Notes: generated by a model not told the origin, from the sequence alone. Shown: positions 47,721 to 61,659, counted from the stretch's first letter. The stretch: DNA of 64,000 nucleotides from Paralichthys olivaceus (GCF_024713975.1 NC_091112.1:9222001-9286000); one strand, 5' to 3'. Numbers and translations: made by a program.

Positions 47721-47872
47721 ACAAAGACAACAAGCAGTTTTTACATTTTATTGATAAATTATCATTTTTAAAAAGACCCACAAGCCATCGTATCCTTCCG
47801 CCTGGCACTACACTTTTTAAAGTCCTGAATTTCAACTATGTACAAAGAGTGTTTTTTATATTATTTTCTGCT

Positions 47873-47899
47873 TCATCATCATCATCATCATCATCATCA
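47873..47899. repeat. (TCA)n trinucleotide repeat
   Basis: Nine uninterrupted TCA units in the presumed PIP4P2 3' UTR. Confidence 0.95.
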
Positions 47900-48029
47900 C
47901 ATTCAAAACAAGGTTAGAAGTTGGAGCTGTGCCCACTGGTAAAAGGTCAAGAGACAGGGTGCTGAGTGTACAGCGATGCTAGCTAGCACTAGAGTTCACT
48001 GGAGGTCAGAGAGAGGCGATATAAGCTGC

Positions 48030-48063
48030 GAGGAGGAGGAGGAGGAGGAGGAGGAAGAGGAGG
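48030..48063. repeat. (GAG)n trinucleotide repeat
   Basis: About eleven GAG/GGA units with one GAA interruption; (CTC)n on the PIP4P2 transcript strand. Confidence 0.95.
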
Positions 48064-48225
48064 GTTTACATTCTAACGCACAGGCAGAAAGAGCAAAGAC
48101 AGGAACACCATACGCATCGGCTACCACACTGAAACAGGAGAAAAATAACACTCTGTAACTGAAAAACAAAATCAACATGCAAACGTGAGTCTCACATTTT
48201 TCCACCAGTGAGAAGGCAACGAAAA

Positions 48226-48273
48226 GCGCAGTGACGGGCGCAGTGACGGGCGCAGTGACGGACGCAGTGACGG
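48226..48273. repeat. 12-bp minisatellite, four units
   Basis: Four tandem copies of GCGCAGTGACGG; the last begins with A instead of G. CpG-containing units in otherwise CpG-poor sequence. Confidence 0.93.
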
Positions 48274-49093
48274 AGGTTGAAAATAACTCAGGGAGGAGGG
48301 TTATTGCTATTGTTCAAAGCTGCATGGCACAAACAAATAAACAAACTCCTGTTGATCTGATGCTCTTCTCGTCTAATACTGGGCAGCAAAGTTGGCACGC
48401 ATGGATATTTAAGGGCGATTTCTTTTTAAAAGTCGATCATCATCGAGAGTTAAAATCATATAGCAATACTATGTCAGTGTACACAGGCAAGGTAAATGGT
48501 TACAATACACTTTGAGTATGTAGCTTTCTGTAGCTGGAGTTTTAACTAGCAGCAAAACAACACATACAATTGCATATAATCGTAGTGCAATGGGCAAACT
48601 GTTCTTATTTTGGTCTGGTCAGAAACAAAAGAAATCAACAGGGTACCGTCAGTTCAGCAGGCTGCTGATCAACTAAATAAAGACGCTCCACAAAGACCAA
48701 ATCCAGTCAGTTCGCTAAACGATCATTTCTAAATCAGCGCAGGAACCAAATCATTTTGCATTGATAAAAAAAAAAATCACAATTTTTATCTTGATTCTGT
48801 ATTTTGGAGGATTCTGCAAAACCAGGGCAGGATTTGAGTCTGTGTGGAGCAGGAGGAGGTCGATCGACGTACGAGAGGTTTGTTCAGTGAGCTAAAAACA
48901 TTCCGAGACTCAAACGCAACGGGATACATCTCCCAACACACACACACTAACACACATACTTCAACCTCGTCAGCGCACTCTGCAGACGTTCCACTCCACT
49001 GAACATGACCGCTTTCAGATCTGAACCTAAATACTGGGGTTTGATCGTCCGGCCGTACAGGGCCGTGCTGAGCCGTGCTGAGCCGTGTCCATC

Positions 49094-52000
49094 CTAGGCA
49101 AAGCTGTTCTCCGGGTAGCTCACTTTGATTGCTCCCCAGTAGCAGGCTCGTATCAGACAGATGAGGCCCAGCAGGTAGGCGAATGCCCATGACACGTAAG
49201 TGGCGTTGTAACGACTGGCAAAGTCCCGAGTACCAACCTGGAGAACAGAATGTAGATTTTATTTCTTATTTCAAATGAAGTAATGTCAGTTTGCACACAG
49301 GCAAGGTAAATGGTTAGATTTACAAATTGATTGAAAATCGACTGAACTGATTTCCATTAAAGTTTGTGGAGGGTGGGGCATGACCGAGGGAGTACATTCA
49401 GATAAAGGGCAGATCCAGGATTTTTCATCTTTCTTTTCATTTCACATCTTTTTACTCTGCTGAGAAAGACGAACAAACCTAAATGTACAACTTTGCATGT
49501 TAGCAGACTCAAAATCAAAACACGAACAAAAGATCTAGTTTGATGACATCGTGCAGCAACGTGGAATCATGGAAATTGTTGCTTTCACCACCATTGAGGA
49601 TGAAAATCTACCTGCAATTTAGGAGTAAACTCTATTCCCAGATGAGGTGAAATGTCCTGTTACCTTAATTAAATTGGGGATTTATAAGTTTGAACATTGT
49701 TGGAAACACTTTGCATAATGTCAGTACACAAGTCAACATGATAAATAACAGGTCTGGTTGTTTTTAGACATTTTAATAAGGATTTGTTACTTATCATATC
49801 TTCACTGCATTTTATTAATGTGCAACACTTTATTCAACTTCATTTTGCCTTGATTTGAGCCTCATACAAAACAATAATATAAATAATTATATATAATTTA
49901 TAATCAGTCATCAGAAAAAACGTTAACATACTGCAACAAGATCAGTAGCACCAAGTTTAAATATGAGAGAGTATAATTCCTTGAGATTATTATGAAGTGA
50001 TTATGTTTCTAATATGATTATAACACATTGTGAAAGTCTGATAAACTGTGAACACTGAACAATATGTTGTTGTTGGTACAAAATATAGTTAATGTTTATG
50101 GAACGATTCAGTGGATTAATGGGCAAAGCATAATTGTGTATTTATGTAATATTATGAGAATGAAAGTACAAAAACATTTCACAACTTTTGAAATTTTTAT
50201 CCATCCATCTACAATTGTGTACATTTTCTAACTGGTTAATAATAAAACGTTTTTCGGGTTAGCTAACCAGTTTCTTTTTTTTAGCCCTGCAGCTCTATGG
50301 GTGGTGCTCAATCCATTACCTTGTTCCAGACTGAACCACTGTGCTGAGAAAATACATACAACATACAAAGAGGATAAAGCCATACTCACAGTTAAACCCA
50401 CACCAATGAAAATGCAGATCATTCCTATGGTTATGTAAGCACAGCAGCGCCTCCTAGGGAGCGCACTACCAACAGAGGATCTGCAGGCAGAGACAGAAAA
50501 GCAGAAACAGGTGGAAAACAAGGTCAGTATGTGAAGAGATGAGGAAACACACTAAATGCACTTCATCTAACTTTTATGAGGTTATAATTAGAAAGACTAA
50601 AAATTAACTCTAAATATCAGAAACGGTTTCTTAAATATGTCCAACTCCGTCTTTCCCCCAGTGATCTCACTCCACATCACCCTGACATTGTGACGCATGA
50701 AAGCACCGCAGGCCGGTCACATGAGCAGCTCCATACAGACTCCATGCAAACACATGCACTGGCGTCACTTTCTTTTTTTCCTTCAACATTACTTTATTTT
50801 TCTTCTCTCTCTGAGCTCTCACATGCCTCTCATGTGATGGGACTCAGAGCGCTCTTCAGGAATGGCCGGTATTCAGATGGTTTAGGGAAGCCGGGTCACA
50901 TGATCATCTTACCTTCTTCTTCAAACTCTCTCCCACTTCCACATTTCCATCAACTAAAGATTACTATTACTTTCATTATAACAACCAGTCTGACAGAGAT
51001 TTGGTGCTTAAAATGGAAAACCTTTTATTTTAGTTCATTCATTTTTGCCAGCACTTTGTTACTTTGTTAGATACGTTCTGTACAAATAAAGTTATCATTA
51101 CTATTATGACAAGTGTAAGTTGGGGGATTTTCTTTTGGAAAGGAGTTACCAAACCAGAGGTAGCTGTTCCTTAAGAGCATAAAATATCCTTGAATGACAC
51201 AAACATATCTCAACCACCATTGTTTTGAACTCTGTCGTACAGGAGAGGGTTTCATGGAGTTAAGGCAGCGTTAAAAAGAAAATAAAGCAAGAAGGAGAAA
51301 GAGTAAAAGACATGGAAAATGATTCTGATAAGAAAAGATAAAAGACTTTGCACAGAGAGATATAAAGTGAGAATCCAAGATCACTAGTTCATCGTTAGGT
51401 TCACGGTAGAATGGGGCTCGGGGACATTGCCTGTCCAAACTTGACCAAGCTCAATAGGCATTCTGTTTTTTGTGACAAAATCTGACCCGAGTCGCATGAT
51501 TTCCTTGATTACAGACAAGTCTCATCAACAAAATAGCTCAGCCAACGTGGCCAAACCCCCCAATATCATTTCAGTTTTCAAACCCGGCTTGAGTATCCAC
51601 ACTCTTGTTCAGGTACACTACATTATCTACAAATTGGTAGGTTCGATGGTTTCTCTGTTGGATGGTTTGTTGATGATTCCTCATCAGACATAACTTTGTT
51701 TTTTAGGTAAAATTCCCTTCTTCTCTTCTTAAGAACTTCTTCTTGTTGGATGATAACAAAAATATAACCTTTGGTAGTTTTTGCAAAGTTTGGAAGAGGA
51801 AACAAGGTTCTTTGTTTGCATTGTAAAGTGCAACACAGCTGCATATTTGGGATCTTATAAATTCATGAGGACTGGGAACATTTCCGGCATGTGCATGAAA
51901 CCGATAACAAATACTATGACTGGGGGTAAAGATAGCCGGACATAAACAGGGTGGAGATATAAATAAACTGTCAACATACAAAATGAAACCAAAAGAATGA

Positions 52001-55000
52001 AACAGAGGCGAAGAGAAGAGACAATGACAACAGATTTTAGCTGCAGTTTGTTGTATCTGTTCACCCTGCGTACTGTACATTTTGCAATACCCACCAACCA
52101 CTGCTCAACCTTGTGACCCCACCACCACCACCACATTACTATGACATGAACTGAGGCCATGCTTTAATTCCTGTCACACATTGAGATTAGCCCTCATTAC
52201 CCCCACCCCTCCTTCCAAGAGCTAGAAATATCCAGACCTCTAAACCCCAACGTCTGACTGCAGTGAGTTTATCCTTAAAGTAAGCAGTGGAATAAAAAAC
52301 ACAAACTAACATCAACAAGCTGAATGATACCAAACTGTGATCTGGTTCCTCTAATATACAAAATATCAAGAATAAACAAGATTATTGATCCTCAGAGGAA
52401 AAGGTTTGGATGATCTTAAGAGACCTGACACACTAAAACTTTTTTAAACCTGCATCATTTGATGTTTATGAGCTTTGACTTTCACAAGATTAAATTAGAA
52501 AATCATTTTATCACATATTTTGATTCAGTTGTATAAAGAATATTCCCAAAGACAATAGAAAATAAAATGCAGATAGATCTCACACTAATCGAGTAAAGCG
52601 TAAAAGTAAATTGTGTGTTTCACTGTGACCTCTGTGTGACGTGTGTTGAATGAAAGGTTGATGGACTCACATTTTTTTGCAGTGGGGACACTTGGCGAGT
52701 GTGTTAAACCGAAGCTCCATCCACTGTGAGGAGACAGAGAAGATACACACTGTTCAGACACAGCATTAGAGAACACACGTGAACACACTACTGTCCTACT
52801 GCGCTATAAGAACAATCAAAGGAGGACATACCGGGAACAATCAGACATGATTATCTTATGATAGTTTGCAACTTGTAAATGGATTTATTATTCCTGTATT
52901 AGAAAAAAAACATCGAGGGGTTGGAAAACTCTATGACTACATGTCAATCAATTGTGTAATGTTAGTTGTGGTTGTCTCATTTACGGCTCTATTAAAAAAA
53001 GCAGTGTTACAAAAATGTTCATCCCATCACAGATCAGCAGGATAAGACGCTCCTATTGACACAAGTTAAATATGTGACTTTTCACATCTTCAGTGAAAGA
53101 ACGATTTTTTAAAGAGACATATTTTGCTCATATATTGTGTTGTTACTTCAAAAGGTTTACACGCTCTAATGTTCAGACATCACTTTTCTTATATGTGATG
53201 ACATGATTATGATGTGGAGGTATCTGATGGGTTGTTCAGGAGCTTCAGGGGCTCCCTTTATTGCTTTTTTCACTTTTACATATGTAAAAAAAGACATATA
53301 ACACACCAGAGCAAAGAAAATCTTAAAACGAATAATATGTCTCCTTCAAAATAACTTATAATGGAACTAAATTTAAGATGAAAATAACAAACTGGCTGTT
53401 CAGAGCCAGATGTGCAAAAAGTCACGTCACCACCAGTGTAAATTAGGCCACAGATTGAGTCAGAGCAGTGTTAGGATGTTTGTTATTAGGACCACCAGTA
53501 TGACCAGCTCTCTCAACCTGTTGGTGTGCTGGAGGGGAGCCATCGCTGGGCAGGCCAGACATTGGCTGGGATGACCCGGCGTCCTCACTGCCCTACAGAC
53601 GCCAACAGGCAACAATGTGCAATGTCATCATACGGTCTCACGTTCTGCATTTCCCTTTTTTAAAAGTATCGAGATGTTTAATAACAGTCTGAGTATCCTC
53701 GGCACGGGTCGGCAGGATGACAACTTCATTTATTATAAGACTAATCTGCGAAACGCTGGTATGGCTGCAGGTTAGAGGGATATGTTTAATCTCTTGTGAC
53801 ATGTCATGGCAACACTGCACTAAAGTGGCACGTCAGACATTTTATGAGCCAGACAGTTGTTGGGGGGAACATGCAGGAAATGTATGACAGCCATTCGCAG
53901 TCACAATATTCTGTGTGTAAAACATGATGGAGGTTTTTTTAACCTTTAAATATAGAGTCAAATCCAATGACATTACGAAAAGCAACATGCTAATATGATT
54001 ATTCATATGCATGTACCAACAACAACACAGCAACAAAATTCAGAGGTCAACTCAGTGACAAATTGTTGTCAAGGTAGTTTTATGTACCAGGAAGGTGTTG
54101 CCACAGTGACCGCAGACCACCCTCATCCCCTGAGGCTGGATGGGCAGCGCCGGCTGAGCGGGCTGCTCCTCTGGGATGACCATCACCGGGCTCAGGTTGA
54201 TAATGCGTCTGCTGTCGGATTGAACACAAGCCAGGGCAGGGTTATAAAGGGTTCTGATTTCATAAAACTATCAAAGAAGTTGATCGTGTTCCTACGACAA
54301 ATGAGAGATATGAGGATAAGACAGTCTGACTGTCCCCGCCGTGACCTACCAGTTTGGTCGAGGACATCCTATCCTCCTGGACGTGTCTTTACAGATGAGC
54401 AGGCAGTTGCAGGGACACCTAACATACTTCTTCCCTGTTGGGGGATTCTTGATGGGCTGGGAGAAAACAAACAGTATAGTTTATTTTAATACTATACATT
54501 ATCTCTGCTTATGAATACCATGCATGACTACTAAGATGACCCTTGGTGACCAGATTTACAGGATAATCGTTTCTGAGTGGAGCCACAAGTCTGGACACCC
54601 TCGTCTCCCCTACTGAGGCCAGTAGGTCTTCAGCATGTGTCTGTGTCTTATCTCCTGGGATTTCACTGTTCGCTCAGTTCACACATACATAGTTCACTCA
54701 CACACACCCACATCTCACCTCTTCACGACATCTGCATAAAAGCACACGCCTGGAACTGTTTCATTCTCACTCCCTCTGCAGAAGGCTCTTTGCATGCTGT
54801 ATGATTGTCTGACCCTCCTTGCACGGAATAAATTATACTTAAAAGACTATTATTCCTCGGATCCCTTTATTTCTGAAGTCTCACCAGGTCACATAGTTCA
54901 CCACAGTACCAACATCTGGTCGGGCTCTAATGGTCGACATTGCAAGAAAGAGGCCTCCAAGACAAATGGTTTTTACCGACAAATAACGTTTCATCACACA

Positions 55001-58000
55001 AATTGGTGCTGCACAATAAATCAGAGGTTAACACAGAAGAGAAGAACGACAGGCAGTGACATAGCGTCTGTACTCGACTGACTGTTACAACTGCATGATA
55101 TCAACACTCGTTCATAAAGCTGTCAGCGGCCTCCACTTACCGAAGCTTCATTGCAGACCGTGCACTTGACCACGTGCTGATGCAGCTTCCCGTCCAGGTT
55201 GATGAGCGACTCGCACACTCGGCAGTTGATGACAGGCACACCGCCGGCGTCGGGGCTGGCGATGGCTGTGTAAGGAGGAGGTAGTTCGGCTTTGAGAGGA
55301 GGGCAAAGCAGACAACACACAAACAGCTGTTAATCGCACGCGTCTGGAAAACGTCAAGAACAAAGAGCTGGAGTTTTCGTATCATGTGACAGGAAACAGA
55401 AGCTCTGATAGAAAACAAGTTATGTTGTTAAACAAACAGGCTCAGTGACTCAACATGCAGCTTCTGTCTTCAAAACCGACGACAACATATCATGCAAATT
55501 ATTTTCCTTTACTCATTCAAACTTATTTAACTTATTTCTGATGTTTTAGTTCAATCATTGAAATAATAAAACAGAAAACAATAGAATGCATGCTCATACA
55601 GCTGTGAAACAATACATCCATTACAGCCTCATTGATTAATCTGTTGTTGGCCAATAACAATGGCCCATATCAGCCTTTCATCGACATCAGTATCAGCTTT
55701 TATGTTTGTCAATATGTCAACATTTATTTAACAGAGTAATATTTAACATTTTAAAATATATGTTTATTTTCTTAATTCCAATCCTCGTGGAGTTTTCTTT
55801 TTTTTTAATAGTTGTTCACAATAAAGATTATAGTTACTGTGAAATATCAATACAATATTTGGACCACTCACATTTCACAGACACTAAACAGTAATATAGT
55901 TGATGTTGTGAGCAGCTTTGAAATAAACTACACAATCATCATCAGGACAAAACAAACACAAATGTAACATGGACTTTCTGATTCTGGTCCTACGATCCAA
56001 AACAAAGTATCACTCATAAGAGTGTCAGAACTTCCAGTTCATAGCAGTAACTTATTTTTGAATCTCTGTGACACAAATGTTATTTACTCTTACAACCAAC
56101 TATCCCCTGGTCTGAAAGCATTGACAGTATCTTACAATCCGCAGGGCTCTTTCCTCATTCATGTTTTTTTCAGCTGCTCTCACTGTATGTGAACCCATGA
56201 CAGGCTGTGTACAGCTCTGATTGCTCAACATGTGACTCCTCTCTGTTTGTCAGGGGCTAGCTCCACTCTGTATGTTTTAAAGAGAAACAGTCGGCCAAGT
56301 GATGCCAATAAATCCACCAGCTGCCAAACTGCAGAAGGAAATAACATGTACCTGAACAATTGAGTTTCATCTTTAGGTCATTTGTCATACCTGTACATGT
56401 ACTTAATGTAACATCTGTAAGGACATGGAGGCAAATGTAAAAATGCTCTCTGCAACTGTTGAATGTAAAATCTACCCATGAGGCTGGACTAAGACTCTTG
56501 ATTTGTTCAGTTGACTGATCAGCTGGATGTTCTGCTAAGTTAAAACATCTCAGCTAATGAGTCTAATAACACAACGGACCATATACGTTAAGAAGCCTTG
56601 AAACGCCAGGACCCATGATCCTGGTTTTATGGTCCAAAAACAAATGTAATCAACTCTATCAAATGTCCGACCTTCACAGACATGAAGATTTTCTCTTCAT
56701 GTCTGAAAGAAACACTGTGAACTAACAACACTAGCCACTCGAATGACCTCTGTACTGTTTAATCCCACAGTAACTTGCTGTAATTGGTCTGCATTCCATG
56801 TGTTTTAATCAACTTAATACAAGGACTTTCACCAGTCATTAACTTTACTACAGTATCCAAACATATTTCATATTCTGAGGGATATAAAAACAAAAAGAGC
56901 CACGCTGACAGTCTCTCCATTCCTCCTCTATCATCCATAAATCTTCCATCTTAAAGGAGGCACATGATTTGCTAATCATCTGTGAAGAATGTGAGAAAAA
57001 AAACTAACAATTATTTCCCATTGGCTGTTCATTATTTATTCAATTAGTCAATTAAGGTAAAACTAATACTGTTTATAGATTAAATGTTAAAATATCCATA
57101 AATTCTAATCACATCTGCAATTACAGATATGGTGAAATCTAAAGATTTTCAATTGAAACAGAGAAAACACACGTTTGAGAAGCTAAAACCACATGCACAC
57201 GTCTGATGGAAGGACCGGTTGTGAAAACATGAAAACTGCAGATGAAAACTAGACAGGCACTTATTAGAGAACATTCCGCTGCCAAGGCCCAACACTTCCC
57301 TATGAAACCACATTTACATTTACTGGATTTGGATTCTTTATGTAGATCTGCAATTAATTGATTTCAGTCCCAAAAATGACTGATTGTTTTCATCAAGGTC
57401 CATGAATTATTCTCTGAGAAATCACCAAAATGTGTCCTACCTCAATGTTGAAGAAAGTGAAAACAAATAGTGAATCCCTGATCTAGAGCCACACCAAAAT
57501 GTAATGGCTGCTTCCTGCCCCACCCTTCCACAAACTTTCATGGGAATCAGTTGAGTAGTTTTTGCACAATCCTGCAGCTAACAAAGACTAACACAGATGA
57601 AAACATAACCTCTTTGGTGAAGAACTAGCGAGCAGGCTAACACTGGCACTTTTACAAAATAATAAAAAGTCATTTCCAGTAATATTAGATAATTGTTTTG
57701 ATATATGTATAAAATGGTTTGATTTAGACAGAGATCCACCCCAGAAATATAAATAGATGTCCAGTCTCTTATGATGCTTCATACATAAATTCCCTCCTCC
57801 AATGAGACGAGTTGAAATCACAGGAACTGAGCAGACAACCCATCATCATTTGGTGAGAAATACAACCAAAGATTTGACACTTGCAGTATGAACAGGCAAC
57901 ACGTGGTGCAGCTTAACAACCCAGCTGAGTCATCCTCTACTATATGATGTTAATCCAGAATGTATGAGTATTCACATCTAAAACTTTTAAATCTTATATA

Positions 58001-60545
58001 GCGGTATAATCTAAAGTTCTGATCAACATGTCCTCAGCACTTTTCTCTCTCAGGCACCGCCACTGTTTCGACTCTAGTGGAGTGCATCGTCCTGATGCAC
58101 CTCTGAAACACAATATGGCAGCTATACGTTTTCACCAGCTGTCCCTTGGAGCCAGAGGTAAGACGAGAAGACGCTTTACTACGACCACCACTACTTAAAG
58201 CTGCCTGAGCCATGTGTGTTGCTGCTTCATGTGATCATGACATGAATAATGTATGAATGTGAGAACTTAAATGTCTGAGTCAGTTGCTGTGGATATTTTC
58301 CTGAGTTTTTCCTGGCAGCCCCCCCCCAAATAAAATGTAGGCATTGTAAGAATGCAGCGGGAAAATGTCTGGAAAATGCAGGTGGGCGTGTTGATGACGT
58401 TCGTAACACACAACAGATGCAAAAATATAACAATTAATAATAATACAAATATGGTGTCGACATGCTTTGAAAACAAAGGCCCAGAAAATATGATATCAGG
58501 CTTATCCTTCATAAACATTCTAGATTGAAATGAATTGTTTTAGTCTTTTTGTGAGGTCTATTGAGAGTAAGAAAATTTTTAAATATGACCGACTTCTTCT
58601 TTATCTGTCAAACGAGGTCTCCTGTAACTGCAGCACATCCAGAGGAGGTAAATATTACTTTACTATTTTCTGCCATCTTGGACAACCTTTGCAGCCGCCT
58701 CTGTTTTTATAATTGGATAAATAAATGTTAAGTCATGATTAGATTGAGCCTTGAACAGGCTTCTGTTTAAGTGCAAAAATATTAAGCAAGTATGGCAACA
58801 AAATCCGAGCTTAGTGCCTTGACGCAGCCAACACCACTGGCCCCTCACCAACACCGCACTGTGCACGCTGGAGGACACGGCAGAGAGTGAATCACGACCT
58901 GTTACTGCTGAATTAAGTCTGACGGTAAAGAAAAAGTCATCAGGTAAAAGGAGCTGGATTCTTTCCTGCTGACAGATACAGAAAATATAAAGGAGTCAAG
59001 CACAGCAGAGATTGAACTGTCACTTCACAAAAAGATTAAAAGTGAATCAAAGCTCTTATTCACTAAAAGCATCTTATCATCATGGTTATTGTGTTTTAGG
59101 AAAACATTTCTGTTTGGGCGCTGTCGGCGCAAATTAATCCGTTTTACAAATTGGCTGGCCGAGGATTGTCGACCAACAAACCCAAAGAAACTGGAATTAG
59201 CTTCAATCCAGACAGCGCAGACAGAAACTAGGCCGTGAAACAGTCTGGCATTCGTTCAAGCTTTTTTTTTTTAACTCACTCATTGTTGTAACATCCAAAA
59301 GAGACTTTATCAGTTTACAGGTCATTAGAGTCCAGATTAATCCTGTTGTACCGTAAATCCTGTGAGATTCAACTAAAGAACAACATTTTTCTGCATTTTG
59401 TTTGCTCGACAGGAGCCGTTTGTCCTGAAATGCTCCGAAAAGAGCATCACACGGTCAATGAATCCATTCACACGTGTGTAGCAGGTCCTCGGAGTGTGGA
59501 GGTCATTGTTAATTCTAAAAGAGAACTCAGCTAAAACAAGTCATAAAATCCTCTGACATCAGAGACTGATGTGGATGTTTTCGTACAAACTTTTCTCAAG
59601 GGAAGCCTCCAGCAAAAACAAACAGCATGTGAGATTATGTATGTCTCAGAATTCTGAAAAAAAGAATTTGATGAGAATAAACTCAGAGCAAAGGTCGGCC
59701 CTTCATGGCAGCAGCTTCCAGACCTACTGGTTTGGGGGGATTTATGATCACGATTAAGATTTATGACACTGTAACCTACATTCAGCTGTTTACTAAGTGG
59801 ACACTGAGTTTACACTCAATGCTTTTTATGATAGATGCAGAACATGCGAGAATATTCAAGCTGCCTTCAGGAGCAAATGTTTACAGTCCTGCACTCCTGC
59901 AAATCAACACACTGACAGCTTCCATTGAGCATGAAGCATTTCAGTCATGTCCTGCAATAGATTCAGCCCCAAAAACAAAGGGCACCTCTGGGTATTTTGT
60001 TGTTGTGCAGCTGGGAGGAAAGCCTGCTGGCCACAGCCTCTTTCTGCAGTGGGTCAATTCAACCCGTCAATCAACAACCCACAAAAATAATACCCAACAT
60101 GCACTGAGGCCTTGCAGCGCCACATCACGACTGGTATTATCTGTGTTTTTGTGATTTTGGATGAAGAGCCTCAGCGGTGCAGGCTCCGGTGGGTCGTGAT
60201 GGAGGCAGGTCTGCAGTAAAAAGCAGTTCTTATTGTAGGCCCCTCTCCTCCTCTCCTCTCTAACCCACTGCTCCACTTCTCACAGGGGGAAGCTCCACCT
60301 TTTTCTCGGGCTGCAGATCGACTCCTCCGCCGATGCCCTCGTCTTTCACTGCTGCAGTTTTATTTTACGCACGAACCCGATACGCCGCAGATATGATTCA
60401 GCACGCAGGCAGCCACAGAGGGACATGTCGTGTGTTTACCTCGGGGGCTCGAGTCCTGCAGGTACGGGGGCGCAGTGGGGGTCACGTTCCCGGAGTTGGG
60501 GCCCGACAGCAGCGGGGAGCGCTCGTCCATGCCGTCGGAAGCCAT
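49094..60545 (-). CDS. pip4p2: Type 2 phosphatidylinositol-4,5-bisphosphate 4-phosphatase (TMEM55A)
   Basis: Seven coding exons: 60545-60440, 55289-55141, 54456-54350, 54211-54088, 52723-52671, 50480-50390 and 49237-49094. They encode 257 aa, the same as human PIP4P2. The N-terminus [15 protein letters not shown] carries an acidic-dileucine-like ERSPLL lysosomal sorting motif and favours the A (type 2) paralogue over TMEM55B. Cysteine pairs CRVC/CTVC (about 58-80), CPCNC (99-103) and CGHC/CPHC (about 150-176) suggest metal-binding ribbons. The CX5R phosphatase-like motif is intact (C107-KDTSR-R113). Two C-terminal membrane helices lie at about 194-213 and 224-244. The protein sits in late endosomes and lysosomes, where it is reported to convert PI(4,5)P2 to PI5P and to limit phagocytosis. 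The exon 4 donor (gtacat) is weak but keeps the frame. Confidence 0.97.
49325..49505 (-). repeat. Family A repeat fragment, inverted
   Basis: AAGTTTGTGGAGGGTGGGGC, GATAAAGGGCAGATCCAGGA and a TTTTCATCTTTC block read as the reverse complement of the 57.3 kb copy. In PIP4P2 intron 6. Confidence 0.6.
50481..54087 (-). other. pip4p2: PIP4P2 introns 4 and 5
   Basis: Intron 5 is 50481-52670 and intron 4 is 52724-54087, on either side of the 53-nt exon 5. No repeat family, gene or RNA was recognised beyond short homopolymer runs and a small (CCA)n run near 52120-52134. Confidence 0.6.
55290..60439 (-). other. pip4p2: PIP4P2 intron 1
   Basis: 5.15 kb between the first two coding exons. Contains a full-length family A repeat (about 57266-57625). 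Open frames such as 59705-60154 (+) have no recognisable domain or splice support. Confidence 0.65.
57266..57625 (+). repeat. Dispersed teleost repeat, family A, copy 3 (full length)
   Basis: Starts AGAACATTCCGCTGCCAAGG, has CCATGAATTATTCTCTGAGA, CAATGTTGAAGAAAGTGAAA, CCTTCCACAAACTTTCATGG and GTTTTTGCACAATCCTGCAG, and ends AAAACATAACCTCTTTGGTG. It aligns in order with copies 1 and 2. Confidence 0.8.
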
Positions 60546-60800
60546 GTCAATCGCCGTGAGGAGGGACGGGCGGAGGTGGGAGCTCCGAGTCTTTTGCGCC
60601 CAGCGCGGAGGAGCAACCAGCGGCGGATGGTCGGTGGTGCCGAGTTGCTCCGGTCCGGCAGCCCCGGTGACTGCGCGCAGGAGAGGGGAGGAGCTCCGCG
60701 CCGCTCCCCGCCCCTCGCCGACATGGCCCTGGGCCCGGGCGGTGCTCGTGTGCGGTGATGTGGAGCTGAACACTGCACATCAGGGCACTGTGGTGGAATG
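60441..60800 (-). promoter_or_regulatory. pip4p2: PIP4P2 CpG-rich promoter and first exon
   Basis: GC- and CpG-dense around and upstream of the ATG at 60545, including repeated GCGC and CCGCCC-type strings up to about 60745. No TATA box. Several long frames overlap here on both strands only because stop codons are rare in GC-rich DNA. Confidence 0.6.
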
Positions 60801-61326
60801 TGGTTTAAAAACATGGAATATCTATAAATATGCATAAATGTTTTATCTGGATTTAATTCAGATGCAGCTTGTTAGTGTACAAATAACAACAGACCCCTGG
60901 AGGTCAGTGAAAGTTGGGGGAGCTGAGAGAAAGTGCAAATACAAACATCAAAATAAATTCACACATGATTTCTCTGTATTTATTTAAATAGACAACAACG
61001 TTTCATAACAAAAAAAATGAATTTGTGGGAATTGAAGAAACCAGAGATCTGTTTATTTGACCCACTGTTACCACAGATCAGACAGGCTACACAGAAAATA
61101 CCAGTGAAATGGAACCAGCTTGTATTAACAAAGAATGTCAGGCCCTCTCCTGCTTGTGTGAAAGTTTTTCAACTGATTTGTTTAGTCCCCTTTTTGGCCT
61201 TGCACTTATAGATCTTTGTCACATTTATCAGGCCCTGGGCACAGACATGTTAAAGGCCCCAATAGCTTCTTTAGGGACAACCAAAACTCAAAGAGGCTTA
61301 ATACAGATACTGGGGACATTAACTGG

Positions 61327-61440
61327 TTTGTGTTTCTTTGTGCAAATTTTGTGGTCATCCATGGTTGTTGTATGTCTTTTTGGGGATACTGTTACTGTCC
61401 CTGTATCGTCTTTTGCATCTCTGTGGGGTCATTTGACTGA
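61327..61440 (+). repeat. Degenerate about 21-bp tandem repeat
   Basis: Successive blocks TGTGTTTCTTTGTG, TTGTGGTCATCC, TGTATGTCTTTTTGGGG and TGCATCTCTGTGGGGTCAT look like decayed units of a fish repeat of the TGTGTCTCTTTGTGGTCATTT type. The unit length, near a multiple of three, would explain the open frame at 61109-61540. Confidence 0.5.
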
Positions 61441-61659
61441 CGTTCAGATGGTTCTGGCTCAGTTGGACCACTTTGACCCTGAAGAGTGTGCTTATTGGTT
61501 TATTTCGATCTTTGAAGTTCAGCCCACACATTATAAGTAACTGAATATAATCCTGTGCAGCGTCCAAACCTTTTTTGTAGACAGTCTATGGTCCAAACAA
61601 GCAGATCAAACTCTGATGTTTGTGGTTCTGTGGTAAAAAGTAGTAATGACAAGTCTTTG

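Larger units (their letters stand above)
47725..49093 (-). other. pip4p2: Probable PIP4P2 3' UTR
   Basis: Runs from the stop codon at 49094 to a minus-strand AATAAA hexamer at 47752-47747. It contains a (TCA)n run (47873-47899), a (GAG)n run (48030-48063) and a 12-bp minisatellite (48226-48273). The end is inferred. Confidence 0.5.

Noticed and set aside
48226-48273. Four regularly repeated 12-mers considered as a CRISPR array
   Set aside because: The units are directly adjacent with no spacers and sit in vertebrate DNA, so this is a minisatellite.
59705-60154. 149-codon open frame (+) in PIP4P2 intron 1
   Set aside because: No domain, no repeated or conserved motif, no splice or promoter support, and antisense to a well-supported gene; consistent with chance.
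60333-60837. Several 117-141 codon frames around the PIP4P2 first exon
   Set aside because: Shadows in a CpG island. Only the minus-strand frame from 60545 to the donor at 60440/60439 matches PIP4P2 and splices correctly.
61109-61540. 143-codon open frame (+) between PIP4P2 and the right-edge gene
   Set aside because: It overlaps a degenerate tandem repeat of about 21 bp, whose period keeps one frame open. The hydrophobic translation has no recognisable domain.
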